Source of the DNA: Afipia sp.
GTDB taxonomy: Bacteria; Pseudomonadota; Alphaproteobacteria; Rhizobiales; Xanthobacteraceae
Direction: 5' to 3'
NCBI GenBank assembly: GCA_030652315.1
Contig: JAUSAX010000074.1
Location: 1 to 55,456 of the forward strand
DNA length: 55,456 bases
The notes under the pieces are model-generated. The model was given only the letters and a program-made list of their open reading frames with translations. It made no database searches and was not told where the DNA came from. This document shows positions 32,317-41,989 of this stretch, in pieces (within the stretch, counting starts at the first letter, position 1; each line of letters starts with the position of its first letter). Made by a program: the position numbers and the translations under genes.

Positions 32317-32637
32317 TTACTTCGGGCATCCCGAGGTCTGATCGCCGGTGCGGGCCGCGGGCTTTCCGTTGATGAATACGCCTCCGCCGCCGCCAACCAC
32401 AACGCCGCCGCAACTCGTCTTGCCGCTGGTCACCGCGGCAGGCTTGCCGTTGATGAAGACGTTCTTTGAGCCCTCGACGATCACATTGCCGTCGCTTGTC
32501 GTGTCGCCCTGACGCGCGGCGTTCTTTCCGCCGATCGAGACGGTGTCGCTGCCGCCTGTGACCACACCGGGTGTCTGCGCGTGCGCGGAGACCGAAAGGG
32601 CCGCCGCGACAAGCATCGGGCAAAACAACATCCGCAT
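32317..32637 (-). CDS. Secreted PAAR-like protein
   Basis: Small exported protein of unknown role. The 106-residue product has a signal peptide (MRMLFCPMLVAAALSVSAHA, cut before Q) and a body of repeated PAAR-type units: GGSDTVSIGGKNAARQGD, NVFINGKPAA and GVFINGKPAARTGDQTSG, with a glycine run between. PAAR proteins normally cap type VI secretion or Rhs tips, but those lack signal peptides and no T6SS gene is nearby, so a periplasmic or surface role is more likely. ATG 32637 has GAGG 7 bp upstream; an earlier start would bury the signal peptide. Confidence 0.72.
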   Translation of the reverse strand: MRMLFCPMLVAAALSVSAHAQTPGVVTGGSDTVSIGGKNAARQGDTTSDGNVIVEGSKNVFINGKPAAVTSGKTSCGGVVVGGGGGVFINGKPAARTGDQTSGCPK

Positions 32638-32785
32638 GACAAACCTCGTGACAAGCCGCGTATTGGCAGGGTTGCGCACAAGCGCTTGATAACCGGCCGG
32701 GCAGGCGACTATATGCCGGATTGGAAGATCCCGCATAACGACAGTCGGCGTCGTCCGCACGCCGGTTCAAATAACAAGAGGGCCA

Positions 32786-33118
32786 ATGACCAAAATCCAC
32801 GAAATGCGCGTTTATCGCTGTGTCCCGGGCCGGCTTCCCAACTTGCTGAAGCGTTTCGAGAACCACACGCTGAAGATCTGGGAAAAGCATGGTATCCGTC
32901 AGGCTGGATTTTTCACCACGGTGATCGGCCAGTCCAATCAGGAACTGACCTATTTTCTGGCATGGGAATCGCTGGCTGAACGCGAGCAGAAGTGGACTGC
33001 GTTCATGACCGACCCCGCCTGGCAATCGGCGCGCGCGGAAAGCGAAAAGGACGGTCAGATTGTCGAGAACATCGTCAGCCAGCTTCTGACGCCGACAGCA
33101 TTCTCCTCGGTGAAGTGA
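32786..33118 (+). CDS. NIPSNAP-family protein
   Basis: Dimeric ferredoxin-like alpha/beta barrel family of uncertain role. The 110-residue protein is one NIPSNAP domain (IHEMRVYRCVPGRLPNLLKRF, WEKHGIRQAGFF, YFLAWESLAEREQKW). It is preceded by AAGAGGG and lies 22 bp before the VOC protein gene, so the two are probably co-transcribed. Confidence 0.85.
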   Translation: MTKIHEMRVYRCVPGRLPNLLKRFENHTLKIWEKHGIRQAGFFTTVIGQSNQELTYFLAWESLAEREQKWTAFMTDPAWQSARAESEKDGQIVENIVSQLLTPTAFSSVK

Positions 33119-33140
33119 GGGCGCGCCTCGCGCATCGATC

Positions 33141-34007
33141 ATGCCTCGCGGTCTCGATCACATCGTCCATGCCGTTCGCGATCTCGATGCGGCGGCGGAT
33201 TTCTATCGGCGCGCCGGCTTCAAGGTCGGCGCGCGCAACAGGCATCCTTGGGGAACGCACAATCATGTGGTGCAGTTTCCCAATTTCTTCATCGAAATCC
33301 TGACGGTCGGTGAACCTGAAAAGCTGGTCGGCGAGGGATTGCCGCAAATCTTCGGCGCCGCCAATCGCGATGCGATTGCGCGCGGCGACGGATTTTCGAT
33401 GCTGATCCTCGAGAGCACGGACATCGAGGCCGATGTTGCGGACTTCAAGACATCGGGGATCGGCGCCTCAGGCGCGCTGCCGTTTTCCCGCGAAGCCGTT
33501 TTGCCCGACGGAAGCACCACCACGGTGGGTTTCTCACTGGCCTTTGCGCGCGATGGGTTGTCGCCGCACACCGGCTTCGCAACCTGCCAGCAGCATAATC
33601 CAGCAGCCTTCTGGAAACCGGACTATCAGCAGCATGCCAACGGCGCGAGCGGCGTCCTCGGCGCGGTTCTCGTCGCGGACAATCCGACCGATCATCACAT
33701 CTTCCTCAATGCGTATACGGGCGTGCGTGACCTGCATGCCAGCTCGATTGGCGTCACCGCGGCGACGCCGCGCGGCGATGTCGAGATCATGGAAGCGGTA
33801 TCGTTTCGCGATCAATTCGGAACCGCACCCAAACTGGACGGCGAGGGCGCCTCGCTGAAGGGGCTGCGCCTTGCGGTGCCGGACATCGACGCGCTGGAGC
33901 GTGTGCTCAGGGACGGCGGGGTGGCGTCGCACCGGCAGATCGGGCGGCTCGTGGTGCCGCCGGAGGCCGCCTTTGGCGCAACCCTGATATTCCAGAAACA
34001 GCGATGA
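33141..34007 (+). CDS. VOC-superfamily (glyoxalase-like) protein
   Basis: Two-domain vicinal oxygen chelate protein; substrate unknown. The 288-residue product has an N-terminal glyoxalase-like domain (LDHIVHAVRDLDAAADFYRR, FPNFFIEILTV) with candidate metal ligands His7 and Glu53, and a second related domain (about residues 140-285, VLVADNPTDHHIFLNAYTG). It could act on a hydroxyaromatic or ketone substrate, but nothing nearby fixes it. It follows the NIPSNAP gene. Confidence 0.8.
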   Translation: MPRGLDHIVHAVRDLDAAADFYRRAGFKVGARNRHPWGTHNHVVQFPNFFIEILTVGEPEKLVGEGLPQIFGAANRDAIARGDGFSMLILESTDIEADVADFKTSGIGASGALPFSREAVLPDGSTTTVGFSLAFARDGLSPHTGFATCQQHNPAAFWKPDYQQHANGASGVLGAVLVADNPTDHHIFLNAYTGVRDLHASSIGVTAATPRGDVEIMEAVSFRDQFGTAPKLDGEGASLKGLRLAVPDIDALERVLRDGGVASHRQIGRLVVPPEAAFGATLIFQKQR

Positions 34008-34014
34008 CGATTGC

Positions 34015-34098
34015 CGTCATTGCGAGGAGCTCTTGCGACGAAGCAATCCAGTTCTTGCTAACATAAGACTGGATTGCTTCGCTTCGCTCGCAATGACG
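34015..34098. repeat. Palindromic repeat upstream of kdsA
   Basis: Outer arms CGTCATTGCGAG (34015-34026) and CTCGCAATGACG (34087-34098) and inner arms GAAGCAATCCAG (34040-34051) and CTGGATTGCTTC (34069-34080) pair perfectly. The element fills most of the gap between the VOC gene and kdsA and has the look of interspersed palindromes found in related genomes. No coding capacity. Confidence 0.8.
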
Positions 34099-34171
34099 TT
34101 TTCCCTTGCCTGCGGGTTGATATTCGCCGGCCTGCGCTGCAAGAGTGGCGCTTCACGCGAGGATAAATGCC

Positions 34172-35020
34172 TTGAACGCCAAGATTTCCGCGGCTCCGGT
34201 GGTTTCCGCAGGCACCGTCAAATTCGGCAACGCATTGCCATTGGCGGTGATCGCCGGGCCGTGCCAACTGGAAAGCCGGGCGCATGGGCTGGAAGTCGCC
34301 TCCGCGCTGAAGGAGATCGCGGCGCGTCTCAAGATCGGGCTCGTCTACAAGACCTCGTTCGACAAGGCCAACCGCACCAGCGCGTCGGGCGCGCGCGGTA
34401 TGGGTCTCGACAAGGCGCTCCCAATTTTCGCGGAGATACGTTCATCGCTCGGCCTGCCGGTGCTGACGGACGTGCATGAGATCGAGCAGTGCGCGCGCGT
34501 CGCGGAAGCGGTGGATGTTCTGCAGATCCCCGCGTTCCTGTGCCGGCAAACCGACCTGCTGCTGGCGGCTGCGGCCACCGGCAAGATCGTCAACGTCAAG
34601 AAGGGGCAGTTCCTCGCGCCGTGGGACATGGCGAACGTCGTCGCCAAGGTCACCGGCGGCGGCAATCCGAATGTCATGGTCACCGAACGCGGCGCATCCT
34701 TCGGCTACAACACGCTGGTGTCCGACATGCGTGCGCTGCCGATCCTGGCGCGCACCACCGGAGCGCCGGTGATCTTCGATGCAACCCATTCGGTGCAGCA
34801 GCCTGGCGGCAAGGGAACATCGTCAGGCGGCGAGCGTGAGTTCGTGCCGGTGCTGGCACGCGCCGCGGTCGCGGTCGGCGTCGCGGGCGTCTTCATCGAA
34901 ACGCATCCTGATCCGGACAACGCCCCGTCGGATGGTCCGAACATGGTGCCGCTCAAGGACTTCGAGGCGCTGGTGAAGAACCTGATGGCCTTCGACGCAC
35001 TCGCAAAATCAAAATCGTAA
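34172..35020 (+). CDS. kdsA: KDO-8-phosphate synthase
   Basis: Condenses phosphoenolpyruvate and arabinose 5-phosphate to KDO 8-phosphate for the LPS inner core, linking to the lpx genes at the other end of the window. The 282-residue TIM barrel has [41 protein letters not shown] and [12 protein letters not shown] prefer the TTG at 34172 ([14 protein letters not shown]) with GAGG 9 bp upstream; a GTG at 34145 would add nine residues. Confidence 0.95.
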   Translation: MNAKISAAPVVSAGTVKFGNALPLAVIAGPCQLESRAHGLEVASALKEIAARLKIGLVYKTSFDKANRTSASGARGMGLDKALPIFAEIRSSLGLPVLTDVHEIEQCARVAEAVDVLQIPAFLCRQTDLLLAAAATGKIVNVKKGQFLAPWDMANVVAKVTGGGNPNVMVTERGASFGYNTLVSDMRALPILARTTGAPVIFDATHSVQQPGGKGTSSGGEREFVPVLARAAVAVGVAGVFIETHPDPDNAPSDGPNMVPLKDFEALVKNLMAFDALAKSKS

Positions 35021-35085
35021 TGGCCCGATCATAACAATCAAAACATAAAAGGGCCGCGAGCGTAACGCGGCATCCGCCAGACCAG

Positions 35086-36261
35086 ATGCTGCCAATCCTT
35101 AATGTCATCGCGCTCACCACTTTTGCGGCGAGTCTCTCGGGACGCGCGATGGAGCCGGTGCTGCCACTGGTGTCCAGCGATCTCGGCGTCACTGTCGCTA
35201 CCGCGGCAAGTTTGTCGGCAGCTGTCGCCCTCGCATTCGCGCTCGTGCAGCCCATCTTGGGCGCGGCCGCCGACATGTTCGGCAAGGCGCGGCTGATGAT
35301 CGGTTGTCTGGCGTTGCTCGGCGCCGCCAACATCATCGGGGCGATGTCGACGTCGTTTGAAATGCTGTTCCTGTCGCGCATTCTTTGCGGCATGGCCGCA
35401 GGCGGCACGTTTCCAATCGCCATGAGTCTGACAAGCGACCTCGTTCCGACCGCGCAGCGGCAGGTTGCGCTGAGCCGCATTCTTGCGGGTGCGATGACCG
35501 GCAACCTGCTTGGTTCATCCGCAGCCGGTGTGATCGGCGATTTTTTCGGATGGCGCGGCGTGCTTGTCATCCTCGGCCTGCTGGTGATCGTCGCATCGCT
35601 CGCCGTATGGTTTGGTTTTCGGAAACGCGCGACGGCCAGTCCTAAGCCGAGCGTCAGTTTCGGAGCGCTTAGGGACGGCTACCGCACGATCCTCGCAAAC
35701 CCGAACGCGCGCGTTTGTTTCACGGCGGTGTTCATCGAAGGGCTTTGCGTCCTCGGACTGTTTCCGTTCGTAGCGGCCTTCCTGTTCGAACTGGGAGAAA
35801 CGCGCGCGTCGATCCCCGGCGTGGTCATCGCCGCGTTCGCAGTCGGCGGATTGTTCTACACCATGAGCGTATCGCGCATGCTGCCGCGATTTGGCGTCAG
35901 GAGATTGATGGTGGGCGGTGCGGCGGTCATGGCGCTGCAATTTGTGGTTATCGCGCTCGGACCGCGCTGGGAGATTCAGGCGATCTCCTTCCTCGTCATG
36001 GGCTGGGGTTTCTACTCGCTGCACGGCTCATTGCAGGTGTTCTCGAGCGACCTCGCGCCCGAGGCGCGCGCCTCGGCGCTGTCGCTCCATGCCTTCTGCT
36101 TTTTCATGGGGCAGGCAGTGGGACCGATCGTGTACGGTTTCGGGATATCGCATATCGGCAAAATGCCGACGCTGATCCTGAGCGCGACCGCTATTCTCGT
36201 GCTGGGAATTGTCGCCGCACGCCTGCTGCATCAGAAGCCGGCGGAGATGGTGGATATTTAG
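35086..36261 (+). CDS. MFS transporter
   Basis: Major facilitator protein of the drug or sugar efflux type; substrate unknown. The 391-residue product shows about 12 hydrophobic segments. It carries motif-A-like sequence after the second helix (LGAAADMFGKARLMIG) and the RILCGMAAGGTFPIAMSL segment in the first half; the linker near residue 190 is short. It follows kdsA by 65 bp. Confidence 0.88.
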   Translation: MLPILNVIALTTFAASLSGRAMEPVLPLVSSDLGVTVATAASLSAAVALAFALVQPILGAAADMFGKARLMIGCLALLGAANIIGAMSTSFEMLFLSRILCGMAAGGTFPIAMSLTSDLVPTAQRQVALSRILAGAMTGNLLGSSAAGVIGDFFGWRGVLVILGLLVIVASLAVWFGFRKRATASPKPSVSFGALRDGYRTILANPNARVCFTAVFIEGLCVLGLFPFVAAFLFELGETRASIPGVVIAAFAVGGLFYTMSVSRMLPRFGVRRLMVGGAAVMALQFVVIALGPRWEIQAISFLVMGWGFYSLHGSLQVFSSDLAPEARASALSLHAFCFFMGQAVGPIVYGFGISHIGKMPTLILSATAILVLGIVAARLLHQKPAEMVDI

Positions 36262-36264
36262 CGG

Positions 36265-36360
36265 CATCCTGAGGTGCGAAGCCGCGTTTGCGGCGAGCCT
36301 CGAAGGATGCGCGGCCGTTCATCCTTCGGGGCTCGCGAGAGCTCGTACCTCAGGATGACG
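36265..36360. repeat. Palindromic repeat, family shared with 51598-51693 (copy 1)
   Basis: Ends CATCCTGAGGT and ACCTCAGGATGACG pair, and inner arms CGAGCCTCGAAGGATG and CATCCTTCGGGGCTCG pair with few mismatches. It lies between the convergent MFS gene and queF. The same arms recur at 51598-51693. Confidence 0.8.
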
Positions 36361-36365
36361 GCATC

Positions 36366-36845
36366 TCACCCCCGTCCGCGATATGGCGCGACGCCCTGAT
36401 CCGGCACCCAGACATCCTTCGGCAATTTTCCGGCCTGCCAGAAAACGTCGATAGGCATGCCCCCGCGCGGGTAGAAATATCCGCCGATGCGCAGCCAACG
36501 CGGCGCCAGCAGGCTCAAAAGCCGCTTGCCGATGGACACCGTGCAGTCTTCGTGGAACGAGCCGACATTGCGGAAGCTGTTGAGATAGAGCTTGAGTGAC
36601 TTTGACTCCACCAGCCATTTGCCTGGCACATAGTCGATGACGAGGATCGCAAAGTCCGGCTGGCCGGTGACCGGGCAGATCGAAGTGAATTCCGGCATCG
36701 TGAAGCGCGTGACGTAATTCGTGTCGGGATGTGGGTTGGGCACGCGGTCAAGCTGCGCCTCGTCGGGCGATGTCGGCGCCTGAACTTGATGACCTAGCTG
36801 CAGCGAGGCAGCGGCGGCTTTGGCGATGCGGGGCTTTCTGGACAT
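36366..36845 (-). CDS. queF: 7-cyano-7-deazaguanine reductase QueF
   Basis: Reduces preQ0 to preQ1 with NADPH in queuosine synthesis. The 159-residue protein is the short single-domain type: catalytic Cys57 in [12 protein letters not shown] with Asp64, the QueF motif ESKSLKLYL from Glu80, and His98/Glu99 in GSFHEDC. The ATG at 36845 has GGAG upstream; the frame is open far upstream, antisense to eno, and that part is not coding. It is divergent from eno. Confidence 0.95.
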   Translation of the reverse strand: MSRKPRIAKAAAASLQLGHQVQAPTSPDEAQLDRVPNPHPDTNYVTRFTMPEFTSICPVTGQPDFAILVIDYVPGKWLVESKSLKLYLNSFRNVGSFHEDCTVSIGKRLLSLLAPRWLRIGGYFYPRGGMPIDVFWQAGKLPKDVWVPDQGVAPYRGRG

Positions 36846-36942
36846 CTGGGTCTCCGTTTGCCGTCTGATAGCCGTTTCTGACCAAAACGTCACGGGATCA
36901 ACGGCTTCGCACGGTCTTTTCCCGAGCGGCGCGTTCCTGTAG

Positions 36943-38297
<1,355 letters not shown>

Positions 38298-38431
38298 ACC
38301 GCGCCGCGCCGGAAGCTCCGCAGGAGCATCGCAGGCTTTCGTTTTCGCGCAGGGCAACCCGCTTGCCTTGCCGAGCCGTCACCGCTTGACTGGCGCGACA
38401 CCCGGACTCAACCGGGAAAGGGAACGAAAGC

Positions 38432-39556
38432 ATGAACGGTCCACTCGCCGGAATCAAAGTCATCGAGATCGGGCAGGCGCTCGCGGGCCCGCTCGCCGGC
38501 GCGATCCTCGCGGACATGGGCGCGGACGTCATCAAGATCGAGAAACCCGACGGCGGCGACGACGCGCGCAGCTGGGGACCGCCCTTCATCGAAGAAGCCT
38601 CGATCATGTTTCACGTCACCAATCGCAACAAGCGGTCGGTGACGCTCGACATGAAGAACGCAGCCGACATCGAGAAGCTTAAAGTCCTCGTGCGCGATGC
38701 CGACATCCTGATCCAGAATCTCCGCTCCGGCGTCGTCAACGATCTTGGCATCGGTCCCGAGCACATGCGCGCGATCAATCCGCGGCTGATCTATTGCTCG
38801 ATCTGGGCGTTCGGGCCAAAGGGGCCGCTGTCGAAAGCGCCGGGGTTCGATCCGCTGCTTCAGGCGTTCGGCGGAGTGATGATGCAGACCGGCCGCCACG
38901 AAGATCCGCCGACATTCTGCGCGCCCGCGATCAATGACAAGGCGACCGCGCAGTGGTGCGTGATCGGCGCGCTGGCCGCGCTTCAGCAACGTCAATCGAC
39001 CGGCAAGGGCTGCGTGATCGATACCTCGCTGCTCGACAGCGCGGCGTCGTGGGTGGATTCATCGCTGGCGACCTATCACGTGACGCAGGAACTCTCGCCG
39101 CGAACGGGCGCGGCGACGCCGACCATCGTGCCGTATCAGGCGTTCGAGACCGCCGATCATCCGCTTGTCATCGCCGCCGGTTATGACCGGTTGTTTCACA
39201 AGCTCGCCACGGTGCTCGGATTTCCGGAATGGTGCACCGATCCGCGATTTGCGAAAGGCAGGGACCGGTTCGTCCACCGCGACATCCTGATCGGGTTGCT
39301 GAAGCCGGTGCTGCTGACAAAAACGCGCGCCGAGTGGCTCGCGGCGTTCGAGGCGGTGGGCGTGCCCTGCAGTCCGGTCAACACCATCGTGGAACTGTCA
39401 CAAACCGAACAATTCAAGGCGTCCGACTTGATGCGCACATTGCCCGGCAGCGATCTGCCGGTGGTGGGTCTGCCGATTTCCTTCGACGGCCAGCGCCCGC
39501 ATCCGCGCTCCGGTGCGCCTAGGCTGGGACAGCACAACGACGAGTTGCTGGGTTAG
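38432..39556 (+). CDS. CaiB/BaiF-type CoA-transferase
   Basis: Class III CoA-transferase, which moves CoA between acyl groups through an aspartyl thioester; the substrate pair is unknown. The 374-residue protein begins LAGIKVIEIGQALAGP, has RNKRSVTLDMKN, and places Asp169 (AINDKATAQW) at the position of the formyl-CoA transferase nucleophile. A C-terminal domain follows (LKTRAEWLAAFEAVGVPCSPV). It lies 163 bp after eno and 106 bp before the FMN reductase gene. Confidence 0.88.
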   Translation: MNGPLAGIKVIEIGQALAGPLAGAILADMGADVIKIEKPDGGDDARSWGPPFIEEASIMFHVTNRNKRSVTLDMKNAADIEKLKVLVRDADILIQNLRSGVVNDLGIGPEHMRAINPRLIYCSIWAFGPKGPLSKAPGFDPLLQAFGGVMMQTGRHEDPPTFCAPAINDKATAQWCVIGALAALQQRQSTGKGCVIDTSLLDSAASWVDSSLATYHVTQELSPRTGAATPTIVPYQAFETADHPLVIAAGYDRLFHKLATVLGFPEWCTDPRFAKGRDRFVHRDILIGLLKPVLLTKTRAEWLAAFEAVGVPCSPVNTIVELSQTEQFKASDLMRTLPGSDLPVVGLPISFDGQRPHPRSGAPRLGQHNDELLG

Positions 39557-39662
39557 CCTGCGGGGACACCCGCCATCCGAAATTAATGCACTTGCATGCT
39601 TTTTGCCCCAAGGCTAAGCCGGGCTGCCCGGTGTCTGTTGCTGTTGCTGAAAGGATGTTCTG

Positions 39663-40214
39663 ATGGCCCATACCGTTGCCGTTGTTGTCGGCAGCCTCCG
39701 CAAGGAGTCGTTTTCGCTCAAGGTAGCCCATGCGCTTGCCAAGATCGCGCCGCCCTCGCTCAAGCTCGAGATTGTGACGCTTCATGGCCTGTCGTTCTTC
39801 AATCAGGACCTGGAGGCGACGCCACCGGCGGACTGGGTCGCGTTTCGCGAGAAAATCCAGAACTCGGACGCGGTTCTCTTTGTGACGCCGGAATACAACC
39901 GTTCCATCCCCGGCGTGTTGAAGAACGCCATCGACGTCGGCTCGCGGCCGCCCGGCAAGAGTTCGTTCCTCGGCAGGCCTATCGGTATTGTCAGTAGCTC
40001 ACCTGGGCCGCTTGGCGGCGTCTGCGCAGCGATGAACCTCAAGCAGAGTCTTCCGGGCTACAGCGGCCCGATCATGCAGCAGCCGGAAATCTATCTGAAC
40101 GGGGTCGGTGACGCATTCGACGACAAGGGCAACTTGGTCAAGGAAGCCCTCGAAAAGGTCTTGAGGCAGTACGCTGATGCCTTCGCGGCATGGGTCGACA
40201 AGCACAAGAAGTGA
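39663..40214 (+). CDS. NADPH-dependent FMN reductase family protein
   Basis: Flavodoxin-like reductase of the ChrR/YieF type that may reduce quinones, metals or azo compounds. The 183-residue product has the FMN phosphate loop VVGSLRKESFSLKVA, the TPEYNRSIPGVLKNAIDVGSR motif and SSSPGPLGG. It is full length with GAAAGGA before the ATG. Physiological substrate unknown. Confidence 0.88.
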   Translation: MAHTVAVVVGSLRKESFSLKVAHALAKIAPPSLKLEIVTLHGLSFFNQDLEATPPADWVAFREKIQNSDAVLFVTPEYNRSIPGVLKNAIDVGSRPPGKSSFLGRPIGIVSSSPGPLGGVCAAMNLKQSLPGYSGPIMQQPEIYLNGVGDAFDDKGNLVKEALEKVLRQYADAFAAWVDKHKK

Positions 40215-40241
40215 CTTCGCTGAGGTGAGGCGGCCCGGTTG

Positions 40242-40257
40242 TTAGCGATAGGTTAAC
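40242..40257 (+). promoter_or_regulatory. CtrA-like box upstream of ftsB
   Basis: TTAG (40242-40245), seven bases, TTAAC (40253-40257): one mismatch from the CtrA consensus TTAA-N7-TTAAC. It lies 23 bp before the ftsB start, in promoter position for a cell division gene. Judged by eye only. Confidence 0.4.
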
Positions 40258-40279
40258 CGGGCTGTCGCATCGTGCTGGT

Positions 40280-40597
40280 ATGGTCTCACGCACGCGACTC
40301 AAAGCAATCATGACCGGCCTCGCGCTGTACGCGATCGCGGCGGCGTTGATTGCCTATTTTGGGGTCAATGCCTACACGGGCAAGTACGGCCTCAATGCGC
40401 GGCAGGAACTCGATCAGGAGATCGTGTTGCTGACGACAGAACTTGCCCGGCTGAAGGCCGAGCGCGTGGCGGCGGAACAGCGCGTCTCGCTGCTTCGTTC
40501 GGACCGAGTCGATCCCGACATGCTTGACGAGCGCGCACGCTACCAGCTCGACTACGTGCATTCGCGTGACCTTGTGCGGAAGATCGGTCAGAACTAG
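40280..40597 (+). CDS. ftsB: Septum formation initiator FtsB/DivIC
   Basis: Small bitopic divisome protein that pairs with FtsL and FtsQ. The 105-residue product has one membrane helix (about residues 9-29, TGLALYAIAAALIAYFGVNA), a coiled coil (about 40-72, ELDQEIVLLTTELARLKAER) and the conserved end RSDRVDPDMLDERARYQLDY. The gene sits between eno and pdhA in the usual Rhizobiales order. Confidence 0.93.
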   Translation: MVSRTRLKAIMTGLALYAIAAALIAYFGVNAYTGKYGLNARQELDQEIVLLTTELARLKAERVAAEQRVSLLRSDRVDPDMLDERARYQLDYVHSRDLVRKIGQN

Positions 40598-40609
40598 TTT
40601 CAAATTTCA

Positions 40610-40631
40610 AAAATCCGGCTCTTTGGATTTT
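40610..40631 (+). terminator. AT-rich hairpin after ftsB
   Basis: AAAATCC (40610-40616) pairs with GGATTTT (40625-40631) over an 8-base loop, 12 bp after the ftsB stop. The stem is weak and its T tract is part of the stem. Confidence 0.3.
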
Positions 40632-40750
40632 AAAGTTGCTGTCGCTGCATTGCGTCATAGATGCGCGATGCGTTTGCGCACGCTATCCTTTTCATGGCGA
40701 TGTGAGTTGGGGTAGAGAGGTTGATACCCGCTCTCTTATCCGGACAAGTT

Positions 40751-41785
40751 ATGGCAACAACGAAGAAAACGGCCACACAGGACGCCGGCCAAGGTACTGG
40801 CAACAGCTCCCGTCATCCGACGAATCTCAAGTTCACCAAGGAACAGGAGCTTCACGCGTTCCGCGAGATGATGTTGATCCGCCGTTTTGAAGAGAAGGCC
40901 GGTCAACTCTACGGAATGGGCGCGATCGGCGGCTTCTGCCATCTGTACATCGGACAGGAAGCCATCGTTGTCGGAATGCAGCTGGCGCTTAAGCCCGGCG
41001 ATCAGGTCATCACCGGTTACCGCGATCACGGTCACATGCTCGCATGCGGCATGGAAGCCAGGGGCGTGATGGCCGAACTGACCGGCCGCAGGAGCGGATA
41101 CTCCAAAGGCAAGGGCGGCTCCATGCACATGTTCAGCAAGGAGAAGGCCTTCTACGGCGGTCACGGCATCGTCGGCGCGCAGGTCTCGCTCGGCACCGGT
41201 CTCGCCTTCGCCAATCGCTACCGCGAAAACGATCACGTCAGCGTTGCCTATTTCGGCGACGGTGCGGCCAATCAAGGACAGGTCTATGAGAGCTTCAACA
41301 TGGCGGAGTTGTGGAAACTCCCTGTGATCTACGTCATCGAAAACAACCGCTACGCCATGGGCACATCGGTCACGCGCTCGTCGGCGCAGACGGATTTCTC
41401 CAAGCGCGGCGTGTCGTTTAACATCCCCGGCAAGCAGATCGACGGTATGGATGTCCGCGCGGTCAAGGCTGCGGGCGACGAGGCTGTGGCGTGGTGTCGC
41501 GCGGGCAAGGGTCCCTACATTCTTGAAATGCAGACCTATCGCTATCGCGGTCACTCGATGTCCGATCCCGCGAAATACCGGACTCGCGAGGAAGTGGACA
41601 AGGTTCGCCACGATTCCGATCCGATTGAACAGGTGAGATTGCGTTTGCTCGACATGAAGGTCACCGAGCAGGAGCTGAAGGCGATCGACGCCGAGGTGCG
41701 CGAGATCGTCAATGACTCTGCGGATTTCGCACAGCGCGATCCGGAGCCTGACGCGTCCGAGCTTTACACCGACATCTACCGCTAG
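40751..41785 (+). CDS. pdhA: Pyruvate dehydrogenase E1 alpha subunit
   Basis: Thiamine diphosphate-dependent subunit of the alpha2beta2 E1 of the PDH complex, which makes acetyl-CoA from pyruvate. The 344-residue protein has GFCHLYIGQEA, the TPP motif GDGAANQGQVYESFNMA ending in VIENNRYAMG, and YRYRGHSMSDPAKYRT, the region phosphorylated in mitochondrial enzymes. I chose the ATG at 40751 (M-ATTKK); a TTG at 40721 has no proper upstream site. The TAG stop lies inside a palindromic element. Confidence 0.95.
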   Translation: MATTKKTATQDAGQGTGNSSRHPTNLKFTKEQELHAFREMMLIRRFEEKAGQLYGMGAIGGFCHLYIGQEAIVVGMQLALKPGDQVITGYRDHGHMLACGMEARGVMAELTGRRSGYSKGKGGSMHMFSKEKAFYGGHGIVGAQVSLGTGLAFANRYRENDHVSVAYFGDGAANQGQVYESFNMAELWKLPVIYVIENNRYAMGTSVTRSSAQTDFSKRGVSFNIPGKQIDGMDVRAVKAAGDEAVAWCRAGKGPYILEMQTYRYRGHSMSDPAKYRTREEVDKVRHDSDPIEQVRLRLLDMKVTEQELKAIDAEVREIVNDSADFAQRDPEPDASELYTDIYR

Positions 41786-41858
41786 TGATCCGGTTCTGAC
41801 ATTCGTATGATTTCTTTCGCAGGCACTTTTACGAATGTCAGAACCAAAGGATCACTAG
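41782..41858. repeat. Palindromic element 1 between pdhA and pdhB
   Basis: CTAGTGATCC (41782-41791) plus a 16-base arm (41792-41807) pair with the mirror arm (41830-41845), three unpaired A, and GGATCACTAG (41849-41858). That is 26 bp of stem around a 22-base loop. The pdhA stop codon (41783-41785) is in the left end. Confidence 0.88.
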
Positions 41859-41870
41859 AATTATAGTTTG

Positions 41871-41945
41871 CTAGTGTCCTTTCGTATTCGACGTTCGCTC
41901 GGAAGGCGCTACGGAGTGAAGCGAACGTCGAATACGGGACACTAG
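41871..41945. repeat. Palindromic element 2 between pdhA and pdhB
   Basis: CTAGTGTCC (41871-41879) and a 17-base arm (41883-41899) pair with the mirror arm (41920-41936) and GGACACTAG (41937-41945): 26 bp of stem with a three-base bulge. The ends resemble those of element 1, 12 bp away, but the inner arms differ. Confidence 0.88.
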
Positions 41946-41989
41946 GCGCGCGCGACCCGCGCAATTTTGAGATTACGTCCGGAGCGACC

